From Streptomyces noursei (GTDB taxonomy: Bacteria; Actinomycetota; Actinomycetes; Streptomycetales; Streptomycetaceae): a DNA stretch of 64,000 bases. The stretch is from NCBI RefSeq assembly GCF_016917755.1, contig NZ_CP070326.1:4278001-4342000 (forward strand), read 5' to 3'. A program made the position numbers and the translations under genes. Below, piece after piece: positions 8,419 through 18,766 of this stretch. Position 1 is the stretch's first letter. Every line of letters starts with the position of its first letter. Under the pieces are notes generated by a model. It did not search any database. It was not told where the DNA came from and saw only the letters and a program-made list of their open reading frames with translations.

Positions 8419-9774
8419 TCAGCCGCGCACGGCGGCGATGGCGTCGGCGAGGGCGGTGGGCACGTCGGGCACGCGCGTGTGCGTCCCGTCACGGACGATC
8501 TGCCGACCACCCACGATGGTGTGTCGCACATCCGCCGCGGTGGCGGCGAATACGGCCGTCTCGGCGCCCAGTCGGGGCAGCGGTCCGGCGGTGCGTACGG
8601 AGTCCAGCCGGATCGTGGTGAGGTCGGCGAGCGCGCCCGGCGCGAGGGTGCCGGCGTCGTCCCAGCCCAGGGCGGCGTGACCGTCGGCGGTGGCGGCGCG
8701 CAGCAGGGCGGCGGCGGTCCAGTGGCCCCGGGTGCGGGTGCGCAGCCGCTCGTTCAGCTCCATGGCGCGGGCCTCTTCGAGCAGGTCGATGACGGCGTGG
8801 CTGTCGCTGCCCAGGGAGAGCAGGCTGCCCTGTTCCTGGAGCGCCACGGCCGGGCCGATGCCGTCGGCGAGATCCCGCTCGGTGGTCGGGCACATGCAGA
8901 CGCCGGTGGCGCTGCCGCCGAGCAGGGCGATGTCCTCGTCGGTGAGGTGGGTGGCGTGCACGGCCGTGGTGCGCGGGCCCAGCACCCCGTGGTCGGCCAG
9001 CAGCTGGGTGGGGGTGCGGCCGTGCGCCGCCCGGCAGGCGTCGTTCTCGGCGGTCTGCTCGGAGAGGTGGACGTGCAGCGGCGCCTCCCGCCGCCGGGCC
9101 CAGTCGGCGACGGTGCCCAACTCCTCGGCGGGGACGGCGCGTACGGAGTGCACGGCGGCGCCGATCCGGGCGTGCTCGGCTCCCTTGAGGGCGTCGGCGC
9201 GCTCCGCCCAGGCGTCCGCGGTGCCGTCGGAGAAGCGCAGCTGGTGCCGGTTGGGGCGGTCGCCGAAGCCGGCGGAGAGGTAGGCGGTGTCCAGGAGGGT
9301 GATCCGGATGCCGGCGTCGTCGGCGGCGGCGAGCAGCGCCCGGCCCATCGCGTTGGGGTCGTCGTAGCGGGTGCCGCCGGGCGCGTGGTGGAGGTAGTGG
9401 AATTCGCCGACGCAGGTGATGCCGGCGAGCGCCATCTCGGCGTAGACGGCGCGGGCGAGGGCGTAGTAGCTGTCCGGGGTGAGCCGGTCGGCGACGCCGT
9501 ACATCACCTCGCGCCAGGTCCAGAAGGTCCCGCTGCCGACCTGGACGGTGCCGCGCAGGGCGCGGTGGAAGGCGTGGCTGTGGGCGTTGGCGAGGCCCGG
9601 GAGGGTCAGCCCGTGGAGGGCCTCGGCTCCCGGTGGCGGTGCGGGCGTCCCGGTGCGGACGGCCGTGATCCGCCCGTCCGCCACCTCCACGGTCACGCCC
9701 GGCTCGACGTGCGTGCCGAGCCAGGCGTGTTCGAGCCAGTAGGTCGTCGGTGTTGCCTGTGGCGTCAGCGGCAC
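8419..9774 (-). CDS. hutF: Formimidoylglutamate deiminase
   Basis: 451 aa. It converts N-formimidoyl-L-glutamate to N-formyl-L-glutamate and ammonia, the two-step branch used when HutG formiminoglutamase is absent. Amidohydrolase motifs: LPGLANAHSHAFHRAL (metal-binding HSH), VHLSEQTAEN, VHATHLTDEDI, and SDSHAVIDLLEEARAMELNERL, which is characteristic of HutF. The GTG start at 9774 has GGAGGGG 7 nt upstream and overlaps the stop of the M20 gene by 10 nt, so the pair is translationally coupled. The open frame continues far upstream without homology, so longer starts are unlikely. Confidence 0.93.
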   Translation of the reverse strand: MPLTPQATPTTYWLEHAWLGTHVEPGVTVEVADGRITAVRTGTPAPPPGAEALHGLTLPGLANAHSHAFHRALRGTVQVGSGTFWTWREVMYGVADRLTPDSYYALARAVYAEMALAGITCVGEFHYLHHAPGGTRYDDPNAMGRALLAAADDAGIRITLLDTAYLSAGFGDRPNRHQLRFSDGTADAWAERADALKGAEHARIGAAVHSVRAVPAEELGTVADWARRREAPLHVHLSEQTAENDACRAAHGRTPTQLLADHGVLGPRTTAVHATHLTDEDIALLGGSATGVCMCPTTERDLADGIGPAVALQEQGSLLSLGSDSHAVIDLLEEARAMELNERLRTRTRGHWTAAALLRAATADGHAALGWDDAGTLAPGALADLTTIRLDSVRTAGPLPRLGAETAVFAATAADVRHTIVGGRQIVRDGTHTRVPDVPTALADAIAAVRG

Positions 9775-10999
9775 GCCAGCCCCTCCAGTACGTCGGCGAG
9801 TGCGGTGACCCCGGCGACGCAGTCGTCCTCGGCGGCCGCCTCGGCGGGCGAGTGCGAGACGCCGGTGGGGTTGCGGACGAACAGCATGGCCGTCGGGACG
9901 ATTGCGGACAAAATACCCGCGTCGTGTCCGGCTCCGGTGCCCAGGACCGGTACCGGCCGCTCGCTCTTCTTGCCGAGGAGGGCGCCCAGTTCGTCCCGCA
10001 GGGCGTGCTGGAACTCCACGACGGGGGTGAAGGACTCGCGGACGACGTCGAGGTCGACGCCGTCGCGGGCGGCCCGCTCGGCGGCGGCCCGCTCGATGCC
10101 GGTGATCACGGTGTCCAGGGTGTCCTGGCCGGCGGCGCGGGCGTCCAGCCAGCCGCGGACCAGCGAGGGAATGGCGTTGACGCCGTTCGGTTCGACGCTG
10201 ACCTTCCCGAAGGTGGCCAGGGCGCCGGTCAGGCGGGCCTGCTCGCGGGCCGCGAGCACGGTCGCGGCGTAGGAGAGCATCGGGTCGCGGCGGTCTTCCA
10301 GGCGGGTGGTGCCGGCGTGGTTGGCCTCGCCGCGGAAGTCGAACCGCCAGCGGCCGTGCGGCCAGATCGCCGAGGCGATGCCGACCGGGTCCCCGGAAAG
10401 GTCCAGCGCGCGGCCCTGCTCGACGTGGAGTTCGACGAACGCCCCGATGGTGGCGAGCCGTTCCGGGTCCGGGCCGATCGCCTCGGGGTCGTGGCCGGCG
10501 CGCTCCATGGCCTGCGGGAGGGTGACGCCGTCGCCGTCCCGCAGCCGGTGCGCGGCCTCGGCGGTCAGCGCGCCGGCGGACAGCCGGGAGCCGACGCAGG
10601 CCAGCCCGAAGCGGGCGCCCTCCTCGTCGCCGAAGTTGACGATCGCCAGCGGTCTGGTGGGCTCCGCTCCCCGCCCCCGGAGCTCGTCGAGCGCGGCGAA
10701 GGAGGAGACCACGCCCAGCGGGCCGTCGAAGGCGCCGCCGTCCGGGACGGAGTCCAGGTGCGAGCCGGTGACGACGGCCTCGCCGGGGGCGACGTCCTGA
10801 TGGCCGGTCACACCGAGCCAGGCCCACTGGTTGCCGTTGCGGTCGAGTTCGTAGGCGAGTCCGCGGGCCTCGGCCTGGGCCCGGAACCACGCGCGGCAGT
10901 CGGTGTCCGCGCCGGTCCAGGCGAAGCGGCGGTAGCCCCCGGAGGAGGAGTCGCGGCCGAGCGGCCGCAACTCCTCCCACATCTCGTGGAACGAGGAGG

Positions 11000-11003
<4 letters not shown>
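9765..11003 (-). CDS. M20 family amidohydrolase (allantoate amidohydrolase-like) in the hut operon
   Basis: 412 aa. Co-catalytic metal site of the M20/hydantoinase-carbamoylase family: GSHLDSVPDGGAFDG (His and bridging Asp), NFGDEEGARFG (catalytic Glu and metal Glu), ELHVEQG, and a late His in GVSHSP. By family this cleaves N-carbamoyl or ureido acids (allantoate, N-carbamoyl-amino acids). No purine-degradation gene is nearby; instead it sits between hutU and hutF, with a 4-nt overlap upstream and a 10-nt overlap downstream. The HutF route needs an N-formylglutamate amidohydrolase and no HutG-like gene is present here, so that activity is a reasonable hypothesis. It is an inference from context. 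Confidence 0.85.
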
Positions 11004-12682
<1,679 letters not shown>

Positions 12683-12803
12683 GGGCCGTGCCTCCCTGAC
12701 TCTTAAATGGATTGACCTATTCACAGTCTTGCTCGACTGAATACCGCTAGTCAACAGGGCGCGGCGAGAGCTTTCCCCAACCGGCCACTTCGACTTGCCG
12801 GAC

Positions 12804-12838
12804 GGGAAAGCCGAGTGCTAGCTTTCCCAGTAGGAAAG
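12804..12838. promoter_or_regulatory. Triple GGAAAG/CTTTCC operator array upstream of the ABC operon
   Basis: GGGAAAG (12804-12810), CTTTCCC (12822-12828) and GGAAAG (12833-12838) form two interlocking inverted repeats. The tight one is CTTTCC-5 nt-GGAAAG. They lie 80-115 nt before the first gene of an operon that encodes its own winged-helix regulator (13438-13782), so autoregulation is the simplest reading. Seen in sequence; the regulator-site link is inferred. Confidence 0.6.
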
Positions 12839-12919
12839 TTGTACGGGGGCGCCGCCGGCGATCCCCACACCGTCCGTCCGACACGGACCGTCCGACACGT
12901 CTACGGGGAGGCGAAGGAC

Positions 12920-13441
12920 ATGACGACACCAGTGGATGCCGAGCAGGCCTGGCAGGATCTCCAGCGCATCCGGGTCCCTCAGGAGCGCGTGTACGACGAG
13001 GTCGAGCGCCGCGCGGAGGGGGACCAGCGGACGACCTATGTGACGGCCGCCATGATGTGGCTCTTCCTCGCCAGCTACGAGCTCAAGCTCCCCACCTGGG
13101 GCTCCCTCCTGATCCTCGCCGGCTACATCGGCGGCCTGAGCAGCCTGATCGTCCTCTGCAGCCGCCGCTCCAGGGTGCGGCTGCACCGCTCGCGGTACAC
13201 CTGGCGCACCTTCGCCACCTTCTTCGCAGGCGCGGTCGTCGGCGGCGGCATGATCGTCCTCACCGACCTCCTGACCGAATGGCTGGCGCTGCCCTACGGC
13301 AACCTCATCCAGGCCACCGTCTCCGTCGCCGCATTCCTGCTCTTCGTCGGCCCGGCCAACCGCTGGGCGGTCAGCCCGCTCCGCAGCCGCGCCCTGGGCG
13401 AACACCCCCAGAGAACCGTCCATGAGGAGGTACGCCGATGA
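12920..13441 (+). CDS. Four-helix integral membrane protein of the ABC operon
   Basis: 173 aa from the ATG preceded by GGGGAGGCGAAGG; the frame is open 35 codons further upstream through the operator array, so this later start is preferred. After a cytoplasmic N-terminus of about 40 residues come four hydrophobic segments (starting near TYVTAAMMWLFLA, GSLLILAGYIGG, FATFFAGAVVGGG and LIQATVSVAAFLLF). No known motif. The stop overlaps the regulator start (ATGA). Likely an accessory or sensory subunit of the exporter; function unknown. Confidence 0.8.
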   Translation: MTTPVDAEQAWQDLQRIRVPQERVYDEVERRAEGDQRTTYVTAAMMWLFLASYELKLPTWGSLLILAGYIGGLSSLIVLCSRRSRVRLHRSRYTWRTFATFFAGAVVGGGMIVLTDLLTEWLALPYGNLIQATVSVAAFLLFVGPANRWAVSPLRSRALGEHPQRTVHEEVRR

Positions 13442-13782
13442 GCACTCCCTCGGGATTCGACGAACTGATCCACCCGTCCACCCGGCTGTCCGTCGTGGCC
13501 CTGCTCGCCGCCACGGAATGGGCCGACTTCCCGTTCATCCGCGACAGCCTCTCGCTGAGCGACTCCGCGCTCTCCAAACAGCTGCACACGCTGGAGGAGG
13601 CCGGATACCTGGAGATCCGCAAGGAGGGCGGCGGCCGCAAGCGGCGCACCAAGGTGCGACTGACGGCCCGCGGCCGCACCGCCTTCGACGGCCATGTCGC
13701 CGCCCTCCGCGCCATCGTCGAGGGCGCGGGCCCCGCAGCGGCCCTCGCAACGCCCCAGCAGCACGCGGAGGCCGGCCGATGA
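13438..13782 (+). CDS. Winged-helix transcriptional regulator (MarR/ArsR-like, HTH_27 type)
   Basis: 114 aa. Nearly the whole protein is a winged-helix domain: helices around STRLSVVALLAATEWADF, the recognition helix LSLSDSALSKQLHTLEEAGYLE and a basic wing EGGGRKRRTKVRLTARG. It overlaps the gene before and the gene after by 4 nt each, a typical layout in which the regulator controls a downstream ABC-2 exporter. The triple operator at 12804-12838 is its likely target. No metal-binding Cys cluster is present, so a metal sensor is unlikely. Confidence 0.85.
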   Translation: MSTPSGFDELIHPSTRLSVVALLAATEWADFPFIRDSLSLSDSALSKQLHTLEEAGYLEIRKEGGGRKRRTKVRLTARGRTAFDGHVAALRAIVEGAGPAAALATPQQHAEAGR

Positions 13783-14753
13783 CCACGACCGCACACCCGG
13801 AGACCAGCACGATGACCACCACACCCACCGCCCCGGCCGGCGCCGCGCCGGTCGTCGAGACCCGCGCCCTGCGGATGTCGTACGGCAGCGCCGACGTCCT
13901 CAAAGGCGTCGACCTGGACATCCGGCGGGGCGAGATCTTCGCCCTGCTCGGCCCGAACGGCGCCGGCAAGACCACCACCGTCGAGATCCTGGAAGGCTTC
14001 CGGCAGCGGTCCGCCGGCGAGGTGCGCGTCCTCGGGACCGACCCGGCGCGCGCCGACGACGCCTGGCGCGGCCGGATCGGACTGGTCCTGCAGTCCTGGC
14101 GCGACCACCGCCGCTGGCAGGTCGCCGAGCTGCTGACGCACTTCGCGATGTACTACCCGGACCCGCGCGACCCGGCCGAACTGCTCGACCTGGTCGGCCT
14201 CACCAAGCAGGCGGAGAAGCGCGTCGACCAGCTCTCCGGCGGTCAGCGCCGGCGCGTGGACGTCGCGCTCGGCATCGTCGGCCGCCCCGAACTCCTCTTC
14301 CTGGACGAGCCCACCACCGGCTTCGACCCCGAGGCGCGCCGCGACTTCCACGACCTGGTCGAGCGCCTGGCCCGTGAGGAGGGCGTCACGATCCTGCTCA
14401 CCACCCACGACCTGGCCGAGGCCGAGCGGCTGGCCGACCGCATAGCGATGCTGGTGGACGGCCGGATCCGGGCCTGCGGCACCCCGGCCGAACTCGCCCG
14501 GCGGGCCGCCGCGCAGGCCGAGGTCCGCTGGACGGCGTCCGACGGCAGCCCGCGCCGCGAGCACACCGCGGACCCGTCCCGCCTGGTCTGGGAACTGCAC
14601 CGTGAGGCAGCCGGACCGATCGCGGACCTGGAGGTGCGCCGCCCGACGCTGGAGGACACCTACCTGCACATGGTGCACCGGCAGAACTGGGACGACGAGC
14701 AGGAGACCGGCTTCCCGACCGGCGACACGACGGGGGAGGCAACAGCAGCATGA
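13779..14753 (+). CDS. ABC-2 type exporter ATP-binding protein
   Basis: 324 aa. Walker A GPNGAGKTTT (about residue 55), Q-loop LQSW, signature LSGGQRRRVDVAL, Walker B LLFLDEPTTGFD and switch His in LLTTHDLAEAERLADRI. The C-terminal region after residue 230 resembles the DUF4162-type extension found in drug/lipid exporters. Energises the permease encoded next, with which it overlaps by 4 nt (ATGA). Substrate cannot be told from sequence. Confidence 0.93.
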   Translation: MTTTAHPETSTMTTTPTAPAGAAPVVETRALRMSYGSADVLKGVDLDIRRGEIFALLGPNGAGKTTTVEILEGFRQRSAGEVRVLGTDPARADDAWRGRIGLVLQSWRDHRRWQVAELLTHFAMYYPDPRDPAELLDLVGLTKQAEKRVDQLSGGQRRRVDVALGIVGRPELLFLDEPTTGFDPEARRDFHDLVERLAREEGVTILLTTHDLAEAERLADRIAMLVDGRIRACGTPAELARRAAAQAEVRWTASDGSPRREHTADPSRLVWELHREAAGPIADLEVRRPTLEDTYLHMVHRQNWDDEQETGFPTGDTTGEATAA

Positions 14754-15718
14754 GGGGGACGGACATGACGACGGCGACGGACAGCGGCCCGGCCACGACG
14801 GAGCGGGACCACGGCACGGCGGGCGGCGGCCCGCGCCCGACCGGCGGGGGCACGACCCGGCCCGGCCGGTTCCGCCCCTGGCAGGCGGGACTGCGGCGCG
14901 GCGGCATCGAACTGCGTCATCTGCTGCGCAACCGCAAGGAGTTGTTCGGCTATGTGACCAACATCGTGGTGGCCCTGGCACTCGCCGGCTACATCCACGG
15001 CAAGGTGCCCGGCACCCAGATCCCGATGGCGCACCTGACGCTCGCCGGTTTCGCCGCGTATCTGCTGTTCCAGATCGGCCTGATCAGCCTCCCGCAGATC
15101 CTGGTGACCGAGCGCGAGGAGGGCACCCTGCTGCGGCTGCGGACCACCCCCGGCGGCATACCGGCGTACCTCATCGCCAAGTCGCTGCTGATCGTGGTCA
15201 TGGCGCTGGCCACCCTGGTGGTCCTGCTGGGCGCCGCCGCCGCGCTGGTGAACGGGCCGCTGCCGCACAGTCCGGCCGGCTGGCTGACGCTGCTGTGGGT
15301 CACCGCCCTCGGTCTGCTCGCCGTCGTACCGCTGGGCGCGGCGATCGGCGCGGTGCTCCCCAATCCGCGCGAGGCACTGGCGATGATCATGCTGCCCGCG
15401 ATGGCCCTGCTGATCACATCGGGCGCGATGTTCCCGATATCCAAGATGCCGGCGGTGGTCCAGAACATCGCCTCGGTCTTCCCGCTGCGCTGGATGGCAC
15501 AGGGCCTGCGTGCGGCGCTGCTGCCGGACTCCGCCCGCGCCGCGGAGCTGGCCGGCTCCTGGCAGCTGCCGACGGTCGCCCTGGTCCTGGCCGCCTGGGC
15601 CGTCGTGGGCTTCCTCCTGGCGGTCCCGCTGCTGCGCCGCGCCACCCGGCGGGAGTCCGGCTCCCGCCTGACCGCCCGCCAGGGCAAGGCCGAGCTGAGC
15701 GGCACCCCCGTGGCGTAG
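14750..15718 (+). CDS. ABC-2 type exporter permease
   Basis: 322 aa from the ATGA-overlapping start; an internal ATG at 14765 has a closer GAGGGG and may be the true start. Six hydrophobic segments follow a 60-residue Gly/Thr-rich N-terminus. The ABC2_membrane signature region is visible: LLRLRTTPGGIPAYLIAKS in the cytoplasmic loop and SGAMFPISKMPAVVQNI before the last helices. Last gene of the operon; a strong hairpin follows at 15763-15803. Confidence 0.9.
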   Translation: MRGTDMTTATDSGPATTERDHGTAGGGPRPTGGGTTRPGRFRPWQAGLRRGGIELRHLLRNRKELFGYVTNIVVALALAGYIHGKVPGTQIPMAHLTLAGFAAYLLFQIGLISLPQILVTEREEGTLLRLRTTPGGIPAYLIAKSLLIVVMALATLVVLLGAAAALVNGPLPHSPAGWLTLLWVTALGLLAVVPLGAAIGAVLPNPREALAMIMLPAMALLITSGAMFPISKMPAVVQNIASVFPLRWMAQGLRAALLPDSARAAELAGSWQLPTVALVLAAWAVVGFLLAVPLLRRATRRESGSRLTARQGKAELSGTPVA

Positions 15719-15762
15719 CCCCACCGGGGGCCTCCCTCCTCACCCCGCCTCGCTTCCTGCCG

Positions 15763-15803
15763 CCCCGCCCCACCCCGCGCACATGTCGCGGGGTGGGGCG
15801 GGG
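15763..15803. terminator. Perfect 17-bp hairpin terminator after the ABC operon
   Basis: Arms CCCCGCCCCACCCCGCG and its exact complement enclose a 7-nt loop (CACATGT). The 318-nt gap 15719-16036 holds this hairpin, then a C/G-rich stretch with repeated GAGATC/CGAGATC elements. I see no further gene. Confidence 0.85.
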
Positions 15804-16036
15804 ACGAGGCTCGTTGCGGGGGGGCGCGAGCAGCCGGCCACGGGGGCCACGGCGGTGCCGGCACCCCCGGTCCGCCTCATGATCAACACCGCCATGGCCC
15901 GGACCGCCACGATCGGCACACAAGATCCGCACCGCCGAGATCGCCGCACGAGATCGACACAACATGGCCACCGGATGGGCTCCGACCACCCACGTCGGCC
16001 GTGGCGCGGGGCCCGGGCGGATGATGAAGTTGAGTC

Positions 16037-17371
16037 ATGACCCTCACCGACCGAGACCGTGCCGTTCAGGCGGCCCTCGCCCAGGGGCTGGTCGGCCCCC
16101 GTCAGCCGGTGGCCGGGCTGCTCGACGTCGCCGGCATCCGCCGCTCGGCGGCCGAACTCCGCGCCGCCTTCGCGGAGTTCACCGCACCCGGCACCCAAGT
16201 ACTGCATGCGTTCGCGGTGAAGGCCGCCTCGCTCGTGCCCGTGCTGCGGCTGCTGGCCCAGGAGGGCATCGGCTGCGAGGTGGCCAGTCCCGGCGAGCTG
16301 GCGCTGGCCCGGGCCGCCGGGATCCCGGCCCGGCACACCGTCCTGGACTCCCCCGCCAAGACCCTCGCCGAGCTCCGCGAGGCGCTGGCCCTGGGCATCG
16401 CCGTCAACGTCGACAACCACGAGGAACTCTCCCGCATCGACCGGATGATGGCCTCGGCCCCGTCCACCGCGCCGATCGGACTGCGGGTCAACCCGCAGGT
16501 CGGCGGCGGCAGCATCGGCGCGATGAGCACCGCCACCGACACCTCCAAGTTCGGTGTCCCGCTGCGCGACCCGGGCGCCCGCGAATGGATCGTCCGGGCC
16601 TGCCTCGATCGCCCGTGGCTGACCCGGCTGCACGCCCACGTCGGCTCCCAGGGCATGCCGCTGGAGCGGATGGCGGAGGGCGTCCGGGCGCTCTACGACC
16701 TCGCCGAGGAGATCAACGAGCAGGCCGGCGGCCCCCGGATCAGCACCCTCGACATCGGCGGCGGCCTGCCCGTCAACTTCTCCTCGGACGCCGTCACCCC
16801 CACCTACCGCGAGTACGTCGCGCTGCTCCGCTCGGCGGTCCCCGGGCTGTTCTCCGGCCGGTACGGCCTGGTCACCGAGTTCGGGCGGTCACTGCTGGCC
16901 AAGCACGGCATGGTGCTGGCCCGCGTCGAGTACGCGAAGTGGGCCGGCGGACGGCCGATCGCCCTCACCCACGCCGGGGCGCAGGTCGCCACCCGCACGG
17001 TCTTCGCGCCCGCGTCGTGGCCGATCCGGGTGGCGGCGTACGACGACGCCGGTCGCCCCAGGACCGGGGCGCCGGTGCCGCAGGACATCGCCGGCCCGTG
17101 CTGCTTCGCCGGTGACCTGGTCGCCGAGAACCGCCCGCTGCCCCGCCTGGAATCCGGCGACCACGTCGCCCTGCTGGACACCGGCGCGTACTACTTCTCC
17201 ACCCACTTCGCCTACAACTCCCTCCCCCGCCCCGGCGTCTACGGCTACGCGCCGGCCCCCGACGGCACGTTCGCCTTCGCCACCGTCCGCACCCCGCAGA
17301 CGCTGGAGGAGCTCACCGCGGAGAGCGGCGCCGACCACGCCAACGCGCTGCGGAGCCTGGCGCTGGGCTGA
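16037..17371 (+). CDS. PLP-dependent group IV decarboxylase, diaminopimelate decarboxylase-like
   Basis: 444 aa, alanine-racemase-fold barrel plus C-terminal beta-barrel. The Schiff-base Lys is in HAFAVKAA (about residue 58; the usual context is YAxKAN). Others: HAHVGSQGM, the phosphate-binding DIGGGLPVNF, EFGRSL, and the active-site CCFAGDLVAENRPLPRLESGD with DTGAYYFST near the C-terminus. Family members decarboxylate meso-DAP, ornithine, arginine or carboxynorspermidine. Departures from the LysA consensus (FAVKAA, CCFAGD where LysA has EsgD) suggest a paralogue with another substrate rather than the lysine enzyme. Monocistronic; ends 25 nt from the convergent RpiR gene. Confidence 0.82.
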   Translation: MTLTDRDRAVQAALAQGLVGPRQPVAGLLDVAGIRRSAAELRAAFAEFTAPGTQVLHAFAVKAASLVPVLRLLAQEGIGCEVASPGELALARAAGIPARHTVLDSPAKTLAELREALALGIAVNVDNHEELSRIDRMMASAPSTAPIGLRVNPQVGGGSIGAMSTATDTSKFGVPLRDPGAREWIVRACLDRPWLTRLHAHVGSQGMPLERMAEGVRALYDLAEEINEQAGGPRISTLDIGGGLPVNFSSDAVTPTYREYVALLRSAVPGLFSGRYGLVTEFGRSLLAKHGMVLARVEYAKWAGGRPIALTHAGAQVATRTVFAPASWPIRVAAYDDAGRPRTGAPVPQDIAGPCCFAGDLVAENRPLPRLESGDHVALLDTGAYYFSTHFAYNSLPRPGVYGYAPAPDGTFAFATVRTPQTLEELTAESGADHANALRSLALG

Positions 17372-17395
17372 GCGGCAGCGGCCCGCGGCCGGCCC

Positions 17396-18313
17396 TCACT
17401 CCACGAACAGGCCGCGTTCCGCCGCCTTGGCGTCGAACTCCTCCAGGCGGGCCTGGGCGTCCGGGAGGTCGTCGCACATCGCCTCCAGCAGGACGCGGCC
17501 CAGCAGCATCGGGGCGCAGGCGGTGTCGAAGGCCAGGCCGGTGCCGACGGGTGCCGGCAGCAGCAGGTCGGTGTGGTGGGCGACCGGGGCGAAGACGCTG
17601 TCGGCGACGGTGACGACGGTGAGGCCGGCGGCGCGGGCGTAGGCGAGGGCGTCGATGACCTCGCGGGGGTGGCGGGGCAGGGCGAAGCACAGGAGGGCGC
17701 TGGCGCCGGCGTGGACCGCGGCGTCGACCCGGTCGGTGAGCATGGTGCCGCCCTCGTCCAGCAGGCGGACGTCGGGGTGCACCTTCCGGGCGAAGTACGC
17801 GAAACCGGCGGCCTGGGCGGTGGCGGCGCGCAGGCCGAGGACCGGGAGCGGGCGGGAGGCGGCGAGGAGCCGGCCGGCCTCGGTCACCGGGCCGGGGTCG
17901 GCGAGGGCGTCGGCGAGGTGACGAAGGTTGTCGATCTCCGCCTGGACGGCCTGTTGGTACTCGTTGTGCGCGCCGGCGGCGCCGGGCTTGCCGGTGGGCG
18001 CGACGTCCCGCAGGTGGCGGCGGAGCGCCGGGTAGCCGTCGAAGCCGAGCGCGACGGCGAAGCGGGTGACGGAGGGCTGGCTGACGCCGGCCAGCTCCGC
18101 CAGCTCGACGCTGGAGAGGAACGGCGCGTCGGCGGCCCGCCGCACCATGCAGTGGGCGATCCGCCGCTGGGTGGGCGTCAGCCGGTGCCCCTCGAAGAGC
18201 CGCTGGAGGCGGGCGGCGGTGCCGGTGGCGCCGACCGCCGTGCTCCCCGCCGCGCCCATCGCCGGCGGCTGCGTCCCGTCCGTGCGGACGCCGTTGTCCC
18301 CGTCCCCGCTCAT
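17396..18313 (-). CDS. MurR/RpiR family transcriptional regulator
   Basis: 305 aa from the ATG preceded by GAAGAAGAGG. N-terminal RpiR HTH (residues about 40-115: LTPTQRRIAHCMVRRA, then VELAELAGVSQPSVTRFAVALGFDGY) and a C-terminal SIS sugar-isomerase-like ligand domain (about 150-290: PLPVLGLRAATAQAAGFAYF, ALLCFALPRHPREVIDAL). Members sense sugar phosphates or related small molecules. It converges on the decarboxylase gene and is divergent from the permease gene. The open frame continues upstream into the ECF sigma remnant, which is not part of this protein. Confidence 0.88.
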   Translation of the reverse strand: MSGDGDNGVRTDGTQPPAMGAAGSTAVGATGTAARLQRLFEGHRLTPTQRRIAHCMVRRAADAPFLSSVELAELAGVSQPSVTRFAVALGFDGYPALRRHLRDVAPTGKPGAAGAHNEYQQAVQAEIDNLRHLADALADPGPVTEAGRLLAASRPLPVLGLRAATAQAAGFAYFARKVHPDVRLLDEGGTMLTDRVDAAVHAGASALLCFALPRHPREVIDALAYARAAGLTVVTVADSVFAPVAHHTDLLLPAPVGTGLAFDTACAPMLLGRVLLEAMCDDLPDAQARLEEFDAKAAERGLFVE

Positions 18314-18409
18314 GGCCTCTTCTTCCCGGCCCGGTCGGGGGCCTTGACGTCGGTCCACCGACTGTACGGAATTCCTGGCCGGCGTCGGCCCCGGGTGGGG
18401 CGGGAGGGG

Positions 18410-18541
18410 CGTGGCGGCGCTGTCGAGCAGCTCCGCCACCTCGCTCGCCGACCAGCAGAGCACCTCCCGCAGGATCAGCACCGCCCGCTGCCGGGGGGCC
18501 AGCCGCTGGAGCGCGGAGACGAACGCCAGCCGGACCGACTC
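18410..18541 (-). pseudogene. Remnant of an ECF sigma factor (region 4)
   Basis: In the reading frame upstream of the RpiR regulator there is a 44-residue stretch matching sigma-70 region 4 of long ECF sigmas (RLAFVSALQRLAPRQRAVL, REVLCWSASEVAELLDSA). Region 2 is absent, and after DSA the sequence turns into Pro-rich nonsense where VNSALQRAR would be expected. Upstream only Gly/Arg-rich translation is found. This looks like a decayed fragment. Confidence 0.65.
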
Positions 18542-18766
18542 CGGGGTGTCCCCCGCACCCGTCGTGGACGCTGCATCGGACCCACCGTTCCCCGTCCGCC
18601 GACGGCCGGTATGCGTGCCCGGGCCGTACCGGAGCACCGCCGGTCCGCGCTTCGCGCCGGACGCCCGCGAGCGGAGCGAACGACCGCCCGCCTATTGACC
18701 TTCCATTCACCGTACCCCGATCCTGCATGAACTCATGCACGCAGCACGGCGGGAGAGGCGGCACCC

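Noticed and set aside
8419..10980. 853-codon frame as a fused hut enzyme
   Set aside because: The part upstream of 9774 is the shadow of the M20 gene in another frame; hutF begins at its own GTG with an RBS.
18410..18637. ECF sigma segment as an N-terminal extension of the RpiR regulator
   Set aside because: The RpiR protein has its own RBS and a normal length from 18313; the sigma match breaks into low-complexity sequence before it.
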